Positions 28,202 to 37,326 of a stretch of 64,000 bases of DNA are shown piece after piece (within the stretch, counting starts at the first letter, position 1; the number at the start of each line of letters is the position of its first letter). This DNA comes from Pseudoalteromonas sp. MSK9-3. Lineage in GTDB: Bacteria; Pseudomonadota; Gammaproteobacteria; Enterobacterales; Alteromonadaceae. A program made the position numbers and the translations under genes. The stretch lies in assembly GCF_003590335.1 (NCBI RefSeq), contig NZ_MIET01000026.1:62001-126000 (forward strand). The letters are read 5' to 3'. The notes beneath the pieces are model-generated. The model was given only the letters and a program-made list of their open reading frames with translations, searched no databases and was not told the DNA's origin.

Positions 28202-29599
28202 ATGACAATCAATAATCATCAACAACTCATCGAACATAACGAGCGTTTGATTGAAAAAGTTGCTCGCTTAGAGCGCGAAGTCGACAGCCTGCGCACCCAA
28301 CATGCTGAGTCGCAAGTCTTACTTGAAGGCATGAGTGCATCATTACAGGCATCGACCATCGAAGAGATATATCAATCAATTTTTGCCACACTCAATATTC
28401 AAGCCTCTTTTGACGCGGCATTTTTACTGACACCAGATGTCCCCGGAACGCTCATTGTTGCCGCAGCCAGTACACATCAATCAGTGCATCAAAAGCTGAG
28501 TGTTGACCCGCTGCTCAAGTCTGTGCTGACAGGAGCCGCTAAAGCAATCATTGACATTAAACTGCTCAAACCCACTTGGTTAACTACGCTAGATGCCACT
28601 GGGTATCACAGCGCGTTACTCGCTTCGTTTAGCTATAAAAGCTCAGTCTGCCTACTCATTATGCTAAGTGAGTGTAAAGGTGCCTATTTACGTCAAGATG
28701 CTCGTGCCATTAGCCGTATTACTGGGCTTGTAGAACAAACACTGGCACAAGTTGAAAACCGTTTTATTGAATTAGAAGCACAACAATTGCGCATTGAATC
28801 CGAGCGTGTCCAAAACAATCTAGTACAACAAGAAAAAATGGCCTCATTAGGACAGCTCTCTGCAGGAATAGCGCACGAAATTAACAACCCGATTAGTTTT
28901 ATTGGCAGTAATTTACAACTGATGCAACAACAAGTTGCTGATATGTTTAAAGTACAAGAAAGCCTGAAAGAGCTCCTTGATCCTAAAGCTTTATCCGTCT
29001 TAAACAACCTCACTGAACAATACCAATGTGACTTTTTAAAAGATGAGTTTAGTGAGCTTTTCGCCGATTGTAACCTAGGCGTAGAACGCGTTAGTCATAT
29101 CGTAAAGTCTCTCAAAGCCTACTGTCAAAACAATGACAGTAACTGGCATTTGAGTGATGTCTGCGAAGGCATTGGTTTGACGCTAAAAATTTTAGAAAAC
29201 CAAATAAAAAATACCTGCCGCATCGTTGAGGAACACACTGAGACCCCGCAAAGCTACTGCATCAACAATGAGCTTAATCAGGTGTATTTGAACCTATTGG
29301 TCAATGCTGTGCAAAGCATCACTGACAATGGTGAAATCCTCATTCGCAGTTATTGCCAAGAACAGAAAATCGTTATTGAGATCCATGATAATGGTATTGG
29401 CATTGCACACAGTCAGCTTGATCGTATTTTTGATCCATTTTATACCACAAAAGATGTTGGCAAAGGCACAGGCCTCGGGTTGTCCATATCACAAGCCATT
29501 GTCAAAAAGCATTTGGGGGAGATCACGGTTTCAAGCACCGTAAATCAAGGCACACTATTCAAAATCGTACTACCAATATTAACCTCCCCTCCTCCATAG
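28202..29599 (+). CDS. soluble sensor histidine kinase paired with the FIST protein
   Basis: 465 residues from the ATG at 28202. An N-terminal coiled coil (about 5-45) is followed by a GAF-like region (about 50-185), a second coiled coil, and HisKA with the phosphorylated His225 in AGIAHEINNP. The ATPase domain has N box NLLVNAVQSI, G1 DNGIGI, F box FDPFYTTK and G2 GKGTGLGLS. There is no membrane helix, so the signal is probably delivered by the FIST protein encoded immediately upstream. No response regulator gene follows; the unit ends at a terminator, so the output partner lies elsewhere. Confidence 0.93.
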   Translation: MTINNHQQLIEHNERLIEKVARLEREVDSLRTQHAESQVLLEGMSASLQASTIEEIYQSIFATLNIQASFDAAFLLTPDVPGTLIVAAASTHQSVHQKLSVDPLLKSVLTGAAKAIIDIKLLKPTWLTTLDATGYHSALLASFSYKSSVCLLIMLSECKGAYLRQDARAISRITGLVEQTLAQVENRFIELEAQQLRIESERVQNNLVQQEKMASLGQLSAGIAHEINNPISFIGSNLQLMQQQVADMFKVQESLKELLDPKALSVLNNLTEQYQCDFLKDEFSELFADCNLGVERVSHIVKSLKAYCQNNDSNWHLSDVCEGIGLTLKILENQIKNTCRIVEEHTETPQSYCINNELNQVYLNLLVNAVQSITDNGEILIRSYCQEQKIVIEIHDNGIGIAHSQLDRIFDPFYTTKDVGKGTGLGLSISQAIVKKHLGEITVSSTVNQGTLFKIVLPILTSPPP

Positions 29600-29617
29600 C
29601 GAGTTCTATTTTGATAT

Positions 29618-29646
29618 AAAAAAACGCCCCAAATGGGCGTTTTTTT
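29618..29646 (+). terminator. intrinsic terminator after the FIST/kinase operon
   Basis: Poly-A, ACGCCC, 5-base loop, GGGCGT, then seven Ts. Works in both directions by sequence. Confidence 0.85.
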
Positions 29647-29657
29647 ATTGGTTTAAT

Positions 29658-29928
29658 CTAGGAGGCTGTTGACCTTTGCTGTTCTATTTTTATTCTCTTT
29701 GAGCGTGTTTTTATCACGGCGCTTAATGTGTAGCCTAGTAACCTAAGCGAATATTAAGCAACACAGAGAAAAGGGCGCTCAAAAGAACCGGTAGGCAGCG
29801 CTTGATTGGCTTTTCTACTATGTTATCGGCTAACTCACATAGAATAACCATGCTACGCAGCCTCTGCCTTGTATAAAACCCAATCAAACTGCTGTAAAAA
29901 TGAACCCAAAAGATCAACAGCCCCTAAC
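29658..29928. mobile_element. MITE-like element of about 270 bp
   Basis: The two ends form imperfect terminal inverted repeats of about 30 bases. The left end reads AGGAGGCTGTTGACCTTTG and the right end, inverted, reads AGGGGCTGTTGATCTTTTG; both run on into TTC and ATTTTTA. No transposase frame lies inside. It fills the gap between the FIST/kinase terminator and the abgT-like stop codon, ending a few bases from that stop. Similar GGCTGTTGA-ended short repeats are common in marine Alteromonadales as far as I recall; a genome search would confirm copies. Confidence 0.55.
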
Positions 29929-29931
29929 CAT

Positions 29932-31482
29932 CTATGAAGGGTACGTGTAACTTGATTGTAGACCAAGAGGAAAACCGAGACCCCAATAGGCAAGTAAGAA
30001 CAAGCTCCAACCAATTAAGAAAGCAATTGAGTACGGTAACATCATCGCAATCAAGGTACCAATCCCCGTCCCTTTAACATATTTTTGGCAATACACCACA
30101 ACCAATGGGAAGTAAGGCATAAGTGGTGTAATAATATTTGAGCTTGAATCACCGACGCGATACGCCGCCTGCGTTAAATCAGGTGAAATGCCTAATTGCA
30201 TTAACATAGGTACAAATATTGGTCCTAATAGTGCCCATTTTGCAGAACTTGAACCAACAAAAAGATTAACAAACGCCGTCAGGAAAATAATGCCCACGAC
30301 CGTTACTGAGCTTGGAAGAGACATCGCTTTAAGTACTTCTGCACCCTCGATAGCCAATAGCGCACCCAAGTTTGACTGACTAAATGCCGCAATGAATAAG
30401 GCACAGAAAAACGCCATAACAATATAGTACGCCATGCTGCCCATGGCTTTACTCATTGCATCAATCATATCTTTTGAACTTTTGAATGTGCCAACCATAA
30501 AACCAAAGATGGCGCCTGGGATCCAGAATAATAAGAAGATTAATGGCACTATCGATTGCATTAAAGGTGCACTGAAATCAGTTAAAGAACCACTAGGACT
30601 GCGAAGCGCTGAATCTTCACCACTTGATGCATAGGCAAGTAAACCAAGACCAGCAATCATCACTGATGAAGCAACATAAAACGCAGTGCGTTCTTTTGAG
30701 GTAACCTCATCAAATGCCGGTAGGTTATCTGTATCCCCATCCACTTTAGTGTCTTTCAAGCGAGGCTCGATGATTTTATCGGTAATATACCACCCCAATA
30801 AAACAATAAAAATACTTGAAGCTGACGTAAAGAACCAGTTATTCAACGGGTTAACTGACATGGCAGGGTCAATAATATGCGCCGCACTTTGCGTAAAGCT
30901 CTGTAGCAATGGGTCTATTCCTGACGGAATAAAGTTTGCGCTGAATCCACCACTTACGCCAGCAAATGCCGCCGCAATACCCGCTAATGGGTGACGCCCC
31001 ATTGCGTAATATATGACGCCAGCAATCGGAATAACTAAAACGTAACCTGCATCTGTCGCTGTATGACTCACAATCGCAATTAAAATAATGGATGGAGTAA
31101 GTAACGCTTGCGGCGTTCTTTTTAACATCAGTTTCAAACCGGCGTTGATATAACCTGAATGTTCAGCAACACCCACACCTAACATCGCAACAAGTACAAC
31201 ACCCAACGGCGCAAACCCAGTAAACGTCTTAACCATAGAGGCTAAAAATCCAGCTAACGCATCGCCACTCAATAAATTGTTAACAACAATCGCTTGGCCT
31301 GTTCGTGGGTCAATTGCATCAAAGCTTGTGCCCGAGAATAACCACGATAAAAACCATATTAAGACCATCGCAATTAAAAATATAATGGCCGGATCAGGGA
31401 GCTTATTTCCCACCCGTTCTATCGAGTTTAAAAACCGCGTTACCATCCCTGGAGAGGCCGCCGTATTTGTATCTTGACTCAT
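29932..31482 (-). CDS. AbgT-family transporter
   Basis: 516 residues with about twelve helices. The sequence carries AbgT-family marks: LPDPAIIFLIAM near the N-terminus, HTATDAGYVLVIPIAG, and GDSSSNIITPLMPYFPLVV. Family members import p-aminobenzoyl-glutamate (E. coli AbgT), or export sulfonamides and other antimetabolites (Neisseria MtrF, Alcanivorax YdaH). Which applies here is not visible. No abgAB peptidase genes are adjacent. The start ATG follows GAGATGA. Confidence 0.92.
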   Translation of the reverse strand: MSQDTNTAASPGMVTRFLNSIERVGNKLPDPAIIFLIAMVLIWFLSWLFSGTSFDAIDPRTGQAIVVNNLLSGDALAGFLASMVKTFTGFAPLGVVLVAMLGVGVAEHSGYINAGLKLMLKRTPQALLTPSIILIAIVSHTATDAGYVLVIPIAGVIYYAMGRHPLAGIAAAFAGVSGGFSANFIPSGIDPLLQSFTQSAAHIIDPAMSVNPLNNWFFTSASSIFIVLLGWYITDKIIEPRLKDTKVDGDTDNLPAFDEVTSKERTAFYVASSVMIAGLGLLAYASSGEDSALRSPSGSLTDFSAPLMQSIVPLIFLLFWIPGAIFGFMVGTFKSSKDMIDAMSKAMGSMAYYIVMAFFCALFIAAFSQSNLGALLAIEGAEVLKAMSLPSSVTVVGIIFLTAFVNLFVGSSSAKWALLGPIFVPMLMQLGISPDLTQAAYRVGDSSSNIITPLMPYFPLVVVYCQKYVKGTGIGTLIAMMLPYSIAFLIGWSLFLLAYWGLGFPLGLQSSYTYPS

Positions 31483-31668
31483 GTTTCATCTCTAAAATTA
31501 CAAAATTGTTTAACCTTAACGCAATTTGGTGTTAACTCGCAATCAATCGCGCCTTAAATTGGGACGGATCGCCTAATATAACCTCAAAAAGGTTTTTTTT
31601 TAGTCTAATTGACCATATAAGTTCTGCTTTGAACTATCATGATAATTCGCTTTCGTAAGGATAGTCCC

Positions 31669-32514
31669 ATGATTGATATTGATGACTCAGTACTCAAAGA
31701 TATAAAAACTGGATTTAATCTACCGCCAAAACCAGAGCTACTCAGCCAATTGCAAGATACCCTCAAAGAACCTGAGCCAGACTTGCATCAAATAGCTGAA
31801 CTCATATCAACAGATATTGCCACGTCAGCCGCTGTCCTCAAAGTGATCAACTCCAGTAGCTATGGTATGGCACGCACCATAACCGATATTAGACAAGCAG
31901 TGATGTTTTTAGGATTAGATAGCATAACCACTTTAGTAACCGGATTTTTAATTAAACAAGCATTTGATCAAAAAACATGTGCCATAAAGCTAGAAAGGTT
32001 TTGGGATACTGCAACCGAAATAGCAGACGTTGCCACACTGATCGGGAAGAAGATAAAATCCAAAGTACCCGTAGAAAACCTCCATATGCTGGGCTTATTT
32101 CACGACGCAGGGATACCGGCAATGGCTATGAAGTATGGAAACTATTTAGATGTGTTAACCACCGCGAATCAACAGCCAACCGTAAACTTGGTCGCTCATG
32201 AAGCGACATACTATCAAACTAGCCACGCTGTAATTGGATACTACCTCGCCAATAGTTGGAACTTACCCAAAGCAATTTGCCAGTTAATATTACGTCATCA
32301 CGACATAGACTATTTCACTGAAAACCATCCCAGTGATGAAAAGCTCTGCATGGCAACATTAAAGATGGCTGAAAACTTGGTATATACCAATAAACGCTTT
32401 GTATCTGATCCCGATTGGCCTCATGTTAAAACCGCAGTATTAAAAGTCTTAGATTTAGAAGAAGATGACTATCAAGATATCAAAGACGACGCCCAAGAAT
32501 ATTTTATCGAATAG
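31669..32514 (+). CDS. HDOD-domain signalling protein
   Basis: 281 residues from the ATG at 31669 (AAGGA eight bases upstream). The whole length is an HDOD domain: LPPKPELLSQL at the start, STDIATSAAVLKVINSSSYG, AVMFLGLDSI and the region around LGLFHDAGIPAM and RHHDI. HDOD is a degenerate HD hydrolase fold used in c-di-GMP and stress signalling; most members are not catalytic. It is a single-gene unit among other signalling genes. Confidence 0.92.
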   Translation: MIDIDDSVLKDIKTGFNLPPKPELLSQLQDTLKEPEPDLHQIAELISTDIATSAAVLKVINSSSYGMARTITDIRQAVMFLGLDSITTLVTGFLIKQAFDQKTCAIKLERFWDTATEIADVATLIGKKIKSKVPVENLHMLGLFHDAGIPAMAMKYGNYLDVLTTANQQPTVNLVAHEATYYQTSHAVIGYYLANSWNLPKAICQLILRHHDIDYFTENHPSDEKLCMATLKMAENLVYTNKRFVSDPDWPHVKTAVLKVLDLEEDDYQDIKDDAQEYFIE

Positions 32515-32515
32515 C

Positions 32516-32533
32516 AGGGGGATATTTCCCCCT
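32516..32533 (+). terminator. weak terminator hairpin after the HDOD gene
   Basis: AGGGGGA, loop TATT, TCCCCCT directly after the stop. The stem is strong but no T-run follows, so termination may be partial or Rho-assisted. Confidence 0.4.
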
Positions 32534-32848
32534 ACTCAAAACCAATACTAAATAATTAACTTTGGTTTCCTCTCTAAATTTATCCACCGAATAACCGTCT
32601 ATATCTTTAAAATAATGTAAACAGATGCAAATAGCACCTTGAATTTTGATTGTTAATAGCATATAAAACAAGGCGTTTTGATTTGCGACTTTTCAATCGA
32701 TACTTATATTCGAATAATTGTTTGACGCAAAAAAAAGAAATACAAATCAATAATTCAAACCTATGATTTAAATGAAAAAAAGATACATTGTAACATTTAC
32801 TAAGCACACACTTTCATTCATTCTTTTATTTACGAAGAGAGTATTAAA
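32534..32848. other. gene-free stretch before the receiver-TPR gene
   Basis: About 315 bases, very AT-rich. It must contain the promoter of the downstream gene; no operator stands out. A 66-codon minus-strand frame here has no ribosome site and looks spurious. Confidence 0.5.
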
Positions 32849-34360
32849 TTGCAACTTCACAATTTAAATATTGCCATTATTGATGAAAGAAAAACAAATA
32901 TTGAGCTATTAACGACAACCTTACAAAGCTTGGGCGTCTTCAATATATTTGCTTTTTCTCACGCGCAGCAGTTCCTGAATGAAATTGAAACACAACAATT
33001 CGATGTCTTATTTTTAGATCATAATATTGAGCAATTACATAATCACTATGACATGATCAGTGACCTCATTTTTGCAGATAAACTTTTACCCACGACTCGA
33101 TTGATATACCTGACATTTAAAGAGACCTCATTTGACTATACTTGTGAGTATCCATTTCATAGTACACAAATGATCACGCGGCCTTTTAATACCGCCCAAA
33201 TATCAGAGCAATTAAAACAACATGTGCTCCAAATTTCTGAGTTTAAAACTGCTTACCAGTTTATTAGTCAAAAACATTACAAACGGGCACTTTTACATTT
33301 AAAAGATCTCAGAAAGCGCAACTATCCAAACTATTTGAAAAAAGCACGTAACCAACTGTTAGTTAACCTATTACAACAACTTGGCCAATATAATATAGCC
33401 AAAAAACTGCTTATTCCCCTAGCCGAAAGACACATACATTGGGCTTGTTGGAGCTTATTCCACATCAATTATGAACTGAAAGAACTCGACAAATGTAAGC
33501 AATTTTTAGCAACACCTCTTATTCAGAAAGTGTATCCTGTGCGTGTTTTCTATTGGCAGATCTACTTGTCGTGGCAAACCAATAAGCGACATATCGCCAC
33601 CGAACAAGTATTGGCTTTTGAATTAGAGAAAATGTCTCCAATGATGTTTCGTTTAGGGCTAATGACACTGCATGCAAATCAAGAAGTTGAGGCGCTCGAC
33701 AATTTATTTAATAGAATTCACAGTATACGTAACGAAAACATCGCGTATCAAAACTTTACTAACAGCCTGAAAACAAGAATGCTTTTCTTATCTGCACTGT
33801 TTGAACCGTCAAAAGAACATACTCTCAATGCAAAGCAAAGCTTAATTGGCATGCAAAAAAGTATGCAATTAGATAACCCAGATGAATTTAGCACGTTAAT
33901 GATTTCACTGATGATATTAGAGGGGAATCATGGCCCTGCCAAAGCAAAGCTAATACAGCTAGCCGAAAAAAGCAGTGATGACCCAATTCAAGTCATATTT
34001 TTAGCATTTTTATATCATCATTTAGGGGAACATCAAAATGCCTTCGAGTGTGTTTATACGGCACATCAATTAATAAACCGACAACTCAAAAACTGCCAAC
34101 ATGTTTTAGCTGGCTTGATGCACAAAATTGTGTTTGAGAAAATCTACGCAACAAAAAAAGCAAGAGCACAGGCCTATGAAAAAATAGGCAGACGTTTATA
34201 TACATCCGCAGAATACAAGAACGCAGTGAAAATTTACGGCCATGCGCTTAACGCTGGCATTCAAAGTAACGAAATTCAATCGCGCCTTGATGAATGCGTA
34301 CACCTCAGTGGTATCACTGACCATTACTATCAAACGCAAATGCACAGCGTCTCAGCTTAG
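32849..34360 (+). CDS. response-regulator receiver fused to TPR repeats
   Basis: 503 residues from a TTG with GAGAG upstream. An N-terminal receiver domain (1-120) has acidic pair D12/E13, phospho-acceptor D57 (LFLDHN) and T89, but the conserved Lys is Arg111 (TRPF). From about 130 to 490 the protein is helical TPR-like repeats (for example YKRALLHLKDL, YKNAVKIYGHAL). There is no DNA-binding or enzymatic output domain, so output is probably by protein contact. No cognate kinase is adjacent; the orphan FIST-linked kinase 3.3 kb upstream is one candidate, by proximity only. Confidence 0.85.
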   Translation: MQLHNLNIAIIDERKTNIELLTTTLQSLGVFNIFAFSHAQQFLNEIETQQFDVLFLDHNIEQLHNHYDMISDLIFADKLLPTTRLIYLTFKETSFDYTCEYPFHSTQMITRPFNTAQISEQLKQHVLQISEFKTAYQFISQKHYKRALLHLKDLRKRNYPNYLKKARNQLLVNLLQQLGQYNIAKKLLIPLAERHIHWACWSLFHINYELKELDKCKQFLATPLIQKVYPVRVFYWQIYLSWQTNKRHIATEQVLAFELEKMSPMMFRLGLMTLHANQEVEALDNLFNRIHSIRNENIAYQNFTNSLKTRMLFLSALFEPSKEHTLNAKQSLIGMQKSMQLDNPDEFSTLMISLMILEGNHGPAKAKLIQLAEKSSDDPIQVIFLAFLYHHLGEHQNAFECVYTAHQLINRQLKNCQHVLAGLMHKIVFEKIYATKKARAQAYEKIGRRLYTSAEYKNAVKIYGHALNAGIQSNEIQSRLDECVHLSGITDHYYQTQMHSVSA

Positions 34361-34390
34361 GCCCCAATGAACTAACTTCCAAGCTTGTCG

Positions 34391-34399
34391 CCCCCCCCC
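34391..34399. repeat. C9 homopolymer tract
   Basis: Nine consecutive Cs in the AT-rich gap between the receiver-TPR gene and the NRAMP-like gene. It lies outside any coding frame. Confidence 0.6.
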
Positions 34400-34575
34400 A
34401 TCGCAGTAATTGTAAAAATTTTGTTTATATCAAAAATTACACAAGGTAAACTATTTCTATCGTTCTCGACAATAACATAACTGATAAAACCCACTGTTTT
34501 AACAGTCTTTTAAAGGCTGTTGACGCAATAATAACGAGCATGATTTTAATGTAATTTTGGTAAAAGGATGGTTTA

Positions 34576-35793
34576 GTGCTGACAAACATACAACAAAAAT
34601 TGAGTTCAATTGGACCTGGAATACTCATGGCAACCGCCGCGATCGGGGGGTCTCATTTGGTTGCCGCAACACAAGCTGGGGCACTGTTTGGTTGGCAACT
34701 ATTGTGGTTGATCGTCGCCGTAAACTTACTCAAATATCCATTTTTTCGTTTTGGTGTTGAATACACACTACACACTAAAAATAGCGTCGTAGAAGGGTAT
34801 AAACGCCAAGGTAAGATAATATTTGCGATATTCACTGTACTCAATGTTGTGGCTGCAATCGTCAACACTGCTGGCGTATTACTCTTAACAGCGAGTCTAT
34901 TGCATTACGCCCTGCCAGTCCAAGTGAGCGTCACCGCATTATGCTTTGCGATTTTATCTATCTGCTTAGCGATTTTACTGTTTGGACATTACAAAGTGCT
35001 CGATAAGGCCAGTAAGTGGATTATGGGCTGTTTAACTGTCGCAACGGTGTCAGCACTTATTATCGCACTGTCCCAAGGAAATGCTCATCCAACACCCGAA
35101 GTCATGCCCGACCCTTATCAACTAGTGATGCTTGGTTTTTTAGTGGTTTTGATGGGGTGGATGCCAGCACCTATCGAAATATCAGCCATCAATTCTCTAT
35201 GGATCAAAGCCAAATGTAAAAATGCCACACTGAATTATCGTCAAGGCATGTTTGACTTTAATCTGGGTTACGGGCTGACTGCTTTATTAGCGTTGGTGTT
35301 CTTCGCGCTCGGTGTGCTTGTGCAGTTTGGCAGCGCCACTAAAATAGAGCTTGCAGGGGTTGCATTCAGTAAACAATTAATCGATATGTACACAATGACA
35401 ATCGGAGAGTGGGCACGCAGCCTGGTTTCTGCTATCGCCTTTTTATGTATGTTTGGCACAACACTGACTGTGCTCGATGGATATGCACGCACCCTAAATG
35501 AAGCACTTTGCCTATCTCGTAAAAATACACCTAAAAATAGCTTAGCCATTTTTATTCTATTACAAGCCTGTTTTGGCATAGGTGTGGTGCTCTTCTTTAA
35601 AGCAAATTTAAAAGACATGCTCACCTTTGCCATGACCTTGGCCTTCGTAACCACCCCCTTATTTGCTTGGTTTAACTATCGATTGATGATTAATATTGAA
35701 AAGCCGCCCGTCGGGGCACTCAAGCTGTTAACTTGGGTTGGGTTAGTCTATTTATTTGGTTTTGCACTGCTCTTTATTTATTGGCGTTTTTAA
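34576..35793 (+). CDS. NRAMP-like transporter lacking the canonical metal motif
   Basis: 405 residues with about eleven helices. GTG start with AAGGA eight bases upstream. The N-terminus aligns with NRAMP (IGPGILMATAAIGGSH..QAGA), but the DPGN metal-binding motif of helix 1 is replaced by GGSH, and the MPHN motif of helix 6 reads MPAP (LMGWMPAPIEIS). Both changes remove residues that coordinate Mn/Fe in classical MntH. It is therefore a divergent branch, perhaps with another cation or an organic substrate. The family is clear; the substrate is unknown. It is a single-gene unit ending in a terminator. Confidence 0.85.
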   Translation: MLTNIQQKLSSIGPGILMATAAIGGSHLVAATQAGALFGWQLLWLIVAVNLLKYPFFRFGVEYTLHTKNSVVEGYKRQGKIIFAIFTVLNVVAAIVNTAGVLLLTASLLHYALPVQVSVTALCFAILSICLAILLFGHYKVLDKASKWIMGCLTVATVSALIIALSQGNAHPTPEVMPDPYQLVMLGFLVVLMGWMPAPIEISAINSLWIKAKCKNATLNYRQGMFDFNLGYGLTALLALVFFALGVLVQFGSATKIELAGVAFSKQLIDMYTMTIGEWARSLVSAIAFLCMFGTTLTVLDGYARTLNEALCLSRKNTPKNSLAIFILLQACFGIGVVLFFKANLKDMLTFAMTLAFVTTPLFAWFNYRLMINIEKPPVGALKLLTWVGLVYLFGFALLFIYWRF

Positions 35794-35806
35794 CCTACGT
35801 AAAGGG

Positions 35807-35829
35807 CGCAATAGCACTGTGCTATTGCG
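35807..35829. terminator. bidirectional terminator
   Basis: CGCAATAGCAC and GTGCTATTGCG form a nearly uninterrupted hairpin between the convergent NRAMP-like and TonB-C genes, followed by TTCTTT. Confidence 0.7.
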
Positions 35830-35852
35830 TTCTTTAAACTGCTTTCATTCGG

Positions 35853-36938
35853 TTAGCGGCGAAGACGAAAATCGAGTTGTACACTAGATGTGGCAGGTAC
35901 TGCGACCCCATCAACAAATTTAGGTGCATAACGCCATTGCTTGAGCGCTTTAATTGACGCATTTTGAAACGCTTTTCCCTGCTCAGGGTTTAAAATCATA
36001 ATGTCTTCAACAAACCCACTGGGCGTAACTGTAAATTCAAGCTGTACGGACCCTTCACGGCCCATCTTAGCAGCCCTCATAGGATATTTTGGTTCTTGGC
36101 GATAAAGCGGGGTTTGCTCCATATTGTCATTCCAAGGCCGCATGTGGGCAATGGCGATGCAATGTTTTGTTGCAGCTTCTCGATCCCCTGTTCGCTCATA
36201 GGCAACAACTAATCTAGAATGTGCAAACAATTCGTAAGGGTGCTCAAAATCAAGATTGTTGTCAAAAACATCCACAACATTAGTAAGGCGCGCTATTGCT
36301 GCATTATGTCTTTTTCGCCCAGCTTCATATGCAGCAACCCACATATCCACCTCAAGACGGTGCAGCGAATCTACCGGCAAATGAGTTATATTTATTTCAT
36401 CTGTGCGTTTAAGGTATTGTTTCGCTTTTCGATAATGCTCGCGACTTGTAAATAGTATTTTTGCAGCTTCAAAGTTAACTTTAGATTCTAAGACTATGTC
36501 TTCACTGTATTTTGCGATCTTTAGTGCATGCTCAATGTGCGTATGCCAAGCACTGCGTTTTCCACTTTCAACTAAAGACTTTGCCAGTGATAACAACGGG
36601 TCGATCAACTGTGGGCTTTGAGTGTTGTATAGTTTCTCAGTCGCAATTACAATTTCTCGATATAAAGCAACTTGCTCTTTTTTCCTATCATCCGGCATTG
36701 ACTCGGCATAGTTAGACGCCAAATTAAGTGTATTTTGTTGCCCCTTGCCGTATACCTTTTGCCCAAGCAAATAGGCTTTCTTAGCAAGTTCATACTTATC
36801 AGTGTAGTTATTGCTCTCCACTGCGTGTTGATAAGCTTGGTATGCTTGATTGAATTCTTGTTGAGTATTCTGACTAGCAAATACACTAGCAGAACATAAT
36901 ATCAATGCCGCGACTGTTCCATATGTAGATTTGCGCAT
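35853..36938 (-). CDS. periplasmic TPR protein with TonB C-terminal domain
   Basis: 361 residues. A Sec signal peptide (1-21, ending VFA) precedes a helical TPR-like region (about 25-265) and a TonB C-terminal domain (about 275-361: EPKYPMRAAKMGREGSVQLEF; IKALKQWRYAPK). Unlike true TonB, it has no N-terminal anchor for ExbB/ExbD beyond the signal peptide and no long Pro-rich linker. It may scaffold envelope proteins rather than power transport. AAGGA lies before the ATG. No exbBD gene is near. Confidence 0.85.
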   Translation of the reverse strand: MRKSTYGTVAALILCSASVFASQNTQQEFNQAYQAYQHAVESNNYTDKYELAKKAYLLGQKVYGKGQQNTLNLASNYAESMPDDRKKEQVALYREIVIATEKLYNTQSPQLIDPLLSLAKSLVESGKRSAWHTHIEHALKIAKYSEDIVLESKVNFEAAKILFTSREHYRKAKQYLKRTDEINITHLPVDSLHRLEVDMWVAAYEAGRKRHNAAIARLTNVVDVFDNNLDFEHPYELFAHSRLVVAYERTGDREAATKHCIAIAHMRPWNDNMEQTPLYRQEPKYPMRAAKMGREGSVQLEFTVTPSGFVEDIMILNPEQGKAFQNASIKALKQWRYAPKFVDGVAVPATSSVQLDFRLRR

Positions 36939-36993
36939 ACTATATCCTTATTAAAACGACTATTAACACCTATCATGTCTTTATATTGTATAC

Positions 36994-37017
36994 AAAAAAG
37001 CCGTGCATAACACGGCT
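36994..37017 (-). terminator. intrinsic terminator of the epmC-yfcL operon
   Basis: A 7-bp stem (AGCCGTG/CACGGCT) with a 5-base loop, followed by six Ts on the minus strand, 26 bases after the yfcL stop. Confidence 0.8.
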
Positions 37018-37042
37018 TCAATCAATTTTATACTGATACTGT

Positions 37043-37318
37043 TTAGCTAAGCGCTTTAATTTGTTCCCAAATAGATACTACGTGGGTTTTATCTTCGTCG
37101 GTTAACTCGCCGTTGCGATACGCTTTCACTAAGCTTTTTTCTACATTCTCGTTGAGCTCTTGCGGGCTTAAATCTTCGCCTTCAACTTGGGCATATCCTA
37201 CAGCAAGGTCAAAGTGGCCACGTAAATAACCGCCTGCGAATAGTTCATCATCACTTGCTTTGTCAACGAGATCATCAAAAAATTTCTGGGCGGCTGTTAC
37301 ATAGTCTTGAAATGACAT
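37043..37318 (-). CDS. yfcL: YfcL family protein
   Basis: 91 residues, acidic and soluble, similar in size and pattern to E. coli YfcL (92 residues), whose role is unknown. In E. coli yfcL also lies beside yfcM (epmC), and the same neighbourhood here supports the call. It follows the ATP-NAD kinase-like gene by 8 bases in the same operon. Confidence 0.8.
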   Translation of the reverse strand: MSFQDYVTAAQKFFDDLVDKASDDELFAGGYLRGHFDLAVGYAQVEGEDLSPQELNENVEKSLVKAYRNGELTDEDKTHVVSIWEQIKALS

Positions 37319-37326
37319 TATCTCTC

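Noticed and set aside
29735..29917. A 60-codon minus-strand frame inside the MITE-like element
   Set aside because: It lies wholly within the repeat-bounded element and has no protein-family features.
34513..34524. GGCTGTTGACGC resembling one end of the MITE-like element
   Set aside because: Only about ten bases match and no partner end was found nearby.
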